A stretch of 64,000 bases of DNA from Dysgonomonas sp. 511 (GTDB taxonomy: Bacteria; Bacteroidota; Bacteroidia; Bacteroidales; Dysgonomonadaceae), in the NCBI RefSeq assembly GCF_010501105.1, contig NZ_QVMQ01000011.1:124001-188000 (forward strand), read 5' to 3'. The notes under the pieces were generated by a model, which was not told the DNA's origin, ran no database searches, and worked only from the letters and a program-made list of their open reading frames with translations. The translations under genes were made by a program, and so were the position numbers. Below are positions 61,839 to 64,000 of the stretch, piece after piece; within the stretch, counting starts at the first letter, position 1; every line of letters begins with the position of its first letter.

Positions 61839-64000
61839 ATGTACGGAAGAAGTGCCTTTGTGCTTATAACTCTACTTCTTGTGTTTTCATCCTGCAAAGA
61901 TGAAGACAAGGCATTGTACAAAGTAATCAGGCTATCTTCCCACTGGCAAGTATTCCCTGCCGCTTCAACATCTTCGGCAGGGAATATCATTGCCTCCGAC
62001 CAATTTCAGATAACCGACCAATGGTATAAAGCTTCTGTCCCATCTACCATTATGGGAACATTGGTAGATAACGGAAGATACAAAGACATACTGGCAGGAA
62101 ACAATATACATAATGCCGACACATCCCTGTTCCGGCAATCGTGGTGGTACAGAACCACCTTCCACCAGGCACCACTAAGGGAGGAGCAACATGCCTTCCT
62201 TCAGTTGGAGGGGATAAGCTATTATGCCAACATATGGCTTAACGGCACGCTTATAGCCTCCCGCGATAGCATCTTTGGTGCATACCGGCGCTTCGAACTG
62301 GATATTACACCATATATAGCTAAGGATAATATTCTCGCTATCGAAGTATTCGGCGCACAACCGGGCGACCCCAATATTGGCTTTGCCGACTGGAACCCGC
62401 GGCCTTGCGACGAAAACATGGGAATATTCCGCCCTGTCTCCGTCATTGTCACAGGAGATACGAAACTGAGCAATACTGCAATTAAGACAAAAGTAAATAC
62501 CCAGACACTAGGCGAAGCGTGGCTCACGATAGAAACCGAAGTTGAAAACCTTTCTGCACAAAACAGCAAAGGAGTTCTCAATGGAAAGATAAAACCCGAT
62601 ATCTCATTCTCCTACCCTATACAGTTATCTGCCCGTGAGCGAAAGAAACTGACTTTAACAGCAAAAGATATACCCGAATTACATATAACGCAGCCACGCA
62701 TATGGTGGTGCAACAATCTGGGCAAACCTGAACTTTATGACCTGGAACTCAGTTTCAGCAAGAACGATACTCTCAGTTGGGCAGATACTATTACATTCGG
62801 CATCCGCGAAATAGAAAGCCATATAACCGAAAGCGGACATCGCGAATTTACCCTGAATGGGCATACAGTATTGCTCAAAGGTGCAGGATGGACCGACGAT
62901 ATCTTTCTGCGTGATACCCCTGCGGATAATGAGCGGCAAATGCAGATGATAAAGGATATGAACCTCAATCTTATCCGTTTCGAAGGTTTCTGGGGCACAA
63001 GTTCAAGTATCTACGACCTGTGCGACCGGTATGGCATAATGTCTATAGCCGGATGGTGCTGCCAATGGGAATGGGATACATATTATGGCAAACCCTGCAA
63101 CGATCAATACGGCTGTATCCAGACAGATGAAGAGATAGGGTTGATCTCCCGTTCATTCAAAGATCAGGTAAGATGGCTTCGCAATCATCCATCCATCATA
63201 GCCTGGATGCCGGGAAGCGATATGCTGCCAGCCCCCAAACTGGAAGAGAGATACCTGACGTTTCTCGAAGAAGAAGACAACCGCCCTTATATTGGTGCAG
63301 CCAAAGCGCGCGCGAGTATTCTATCGGGGGCGACAGGTACAAAAATGGCAGGTCCTTACGAATATGCAGGTCCGAATTACTGGTACACAGACAAGAACCA
63401 TGGCGGGGCATTTGGGTTCAATACCGAAACAGGTATCGGCGCGCAACTGCCTGTTATCGAGTCCCTGCAAAAGTTTATCCCTGCAAATAAGCTATGGCCT
63501 ATCGGGGAAGAGTACAATCAGCACTGCACCGCATCGGCAGCAGGTATGAATAGCCTCGATGTACTTACGGAGGTCATTAACAGTAAATATGGTGAAGCCA
63601 GTTCATTGGAGGAATATCTTCAAAGAGCCGACCTCATAAATTACGACGGCACACGCGCCATGTTCGAAGCATTCAGGGTAAACCTCAGCAATAGTACGGG
63701 AATTATACAGTGGATGCTCAATTCGGCATGGCCGTCACTCTATTGGCAACTGTACGACTACTATAAGGTGCCTACCAGTGCTTATTATGGGGTGAAAAAG
63801 GCGAATAAGCCATTGCAACTGATATATAACTATGGCGACAATAGCATATATGCAGTAAACGAATCGCTCGTTAACGTAGAAAACTACAAAGCCCATATCC
63901 GGATATATGATATACACTCGAAACTGATAGACGAGCATATTGTCAAAGTCAACCTCAAGGACAATACCTCTGCCGGCATACTAAGCCTCGACCCTATGAG
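61839..64000 (+). CDS. GH2 exo-beta-D-glucosaminidase-like lipoprotein (partial)
   Basis: The first 720 residues are in the window and the gene continues past its end. Lipobox Cys19 (VFSSC) follows a signal. A GH2 sugar-binding domain (WWYRTTFHQAPLREEQHAFL, YYANIWLNGTLIASRDSIFG), an Ig-like domain and the GH2 barrel follow. The acid/base position is Asp461 in MPGSDMLP, and the nucleophile is Glu530 in GFNTETGIG. A Gly-Ser-Asp motif is the mark of the exo-beta-D-glucosaminidase subgroup (CsxA-like), where most GH2 enzymes have Asn-Glu. It probably removes GlcN from chitosan-type oligosaccharides; a beta-mannosidase is the main alternative. Confidence 0.88.
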   Translation, partial: MYGRSAFVLITLLLVFSSCKDEDKALYKVIRLSSHWQVFPAASTSSAGNIIASDQFQITDQWYKASVPSTIMGTLVDNGRYKDILAGNNIHNADTSLFRQSWWYRTTFHQAPLREEQHAFLQLEGISYYANIWLNGTLIASRDSIFGAYRRFELDITPYIAKDNILAIEVFGAQPGDPNIGFADWNPRPCDENMGIFRPVSVIVTGDTKLSNTAIKTKVNTQTLGEAWLTIETEVENLSAQNSKGVLNGKIKPDISFSYPIQLSARERKKLTLTAKDIPELHITQPRIWWCNNLGKPELYDLELSFSKNDTLSWADTITFGIREIESHITESGHREFTLNGHTVLLKGAGWTDDIFLRDTPADNERQMQMIKDMNLNLIRFEGFWGTSSSIYDLCDRYGIMSIAGWCCQWEWDTYYGKPCNDQYGCIQTDEEIGLISRSFKDQVRWLRNHPSIIAWMPGSDMLPAPKLEERYLTFLEEEDNRPYIGAAKARASILSGATGTKMAGPYEYAGPNYWYTDKNHGGAFGFNTETGIGAQLPVIESLQKFIPANKLWPIGEEYNQHCTASAAGMNSLDVLTEVINSKYGEASSLEEYLQRADLINYDGTRAMFEAFRVNLSNSTGIIQWMLNSAWPSLYWQLYDYYKVPTSAYYGVKKANKPLQLIYNYGDNSIYAVNESLVNVENYKAHIRIYDIHSKLIDEHIVKVNLKDNTSAGILSLDPM

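Noticed and set aside
1..64000. tRNA, rRNA, transposase, integrase or prophage genes
   Set aside because: None could be supported on either strand; the intergenic regions hold repeats, promoters and the riboswitch instead.

Overview
The window is chromosomal DNA from a member of the Bacteroidota, most likely order Bacteroidales; a Dysgonomonas-like genus would fit, but nothing here fixes the genus. Supporting signs are SusC/SusD pairs, ECF sigma/FecR switches, PorX, families DUF4254, DUF3822 and DUF1460, and repeated promoters with the Bacteroides -7 box TAnnTTTG (for example TACCTTTG and TATCTTTG). No rRNA, tRNA, CRISPR array, transposase or prophage was seen.

Layout. 1-996: repeat-rich non-coding DNA. 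997-7702: housekeeping genes (fhs, a DUF1460 amidase-like protein, a CPBP protease, mltG, queA, a YycJ-like metallo-beta-lactamase). 8202-9341: a thioredoxin-fold lipoprotein. 9455-14735: a damaged sugar locus with a HAD phosphatase, a GntR regulator, a mannose-6-phosphate isomerase with an abnormal C-terminus, and a SusC gene that stops inside its barrel. 14815-19442: an XRE regulator with an SF1 helicase, then an outer-membrane beta-barrel protein. 19765-31713: a UBA-like protein, glyS, an FKBP, yifB, a glycan gene block (DUF4254, GT9, GT4, GT2, UDP-glucuronate decarboxylase), DUF3822 with rsmD, and a lipoprotein. 32011-33471: a PLP beta-eliminating lyase whose specificity residues look more like tyrosine phenol-lyase than tryptophanase. 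33653-36019: an ECF sigma, anti-sigma and adhesin-like operon. 36352-39926: anaerobic ribonucleotide reductase nrdD and nrdG behind a cobalamin riboswitch. 40636-50639: a GH18 chitinase, porX, cdaA, a GNAT, fabI, a second XRE protein, small membrane proteins, a radical SAM enzyme and a flavodoxin-fold oxidoreductase.

51214 to the window end is an intact polysaccharide utilisation locus (PUL) in one direction: ECF sigma, FecR anti-sigma, SusC with an STN signalling domain, SusD, a GH18-fold lipoprotein with a destroyed catalytic motif, a GH20 beta-N-acetylhexosaminidase, and a GH2 enzyme with the Gly-Ser-Asp signature of exo-beta-D-glucosaminidases. I infer that it senses, binds, imports and trims chitin- or chitosan-type oligosaccharides, or another GlcNAc/GlcN-rich glycan. 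The active-looking GH18 enzyme at 40636 could feed it.

The intergenic DNA is unusually rich in small, transposase-less inverted-repeat elements. I distinguish four families: A (ends AGAGYCTGTTTAAATTTTA), B (ends TACATGACAAAAA), C (ends CCAGGGCAAACGCATGAA) and D (a unit of about 120-160 bp). B and C carry the same internal GGGGCGAAT..ATTCGCCCC hairpin. One family A element ends 18 bp before the PUL sigma promoter, and one family C end supplies the nrdG stop codon.
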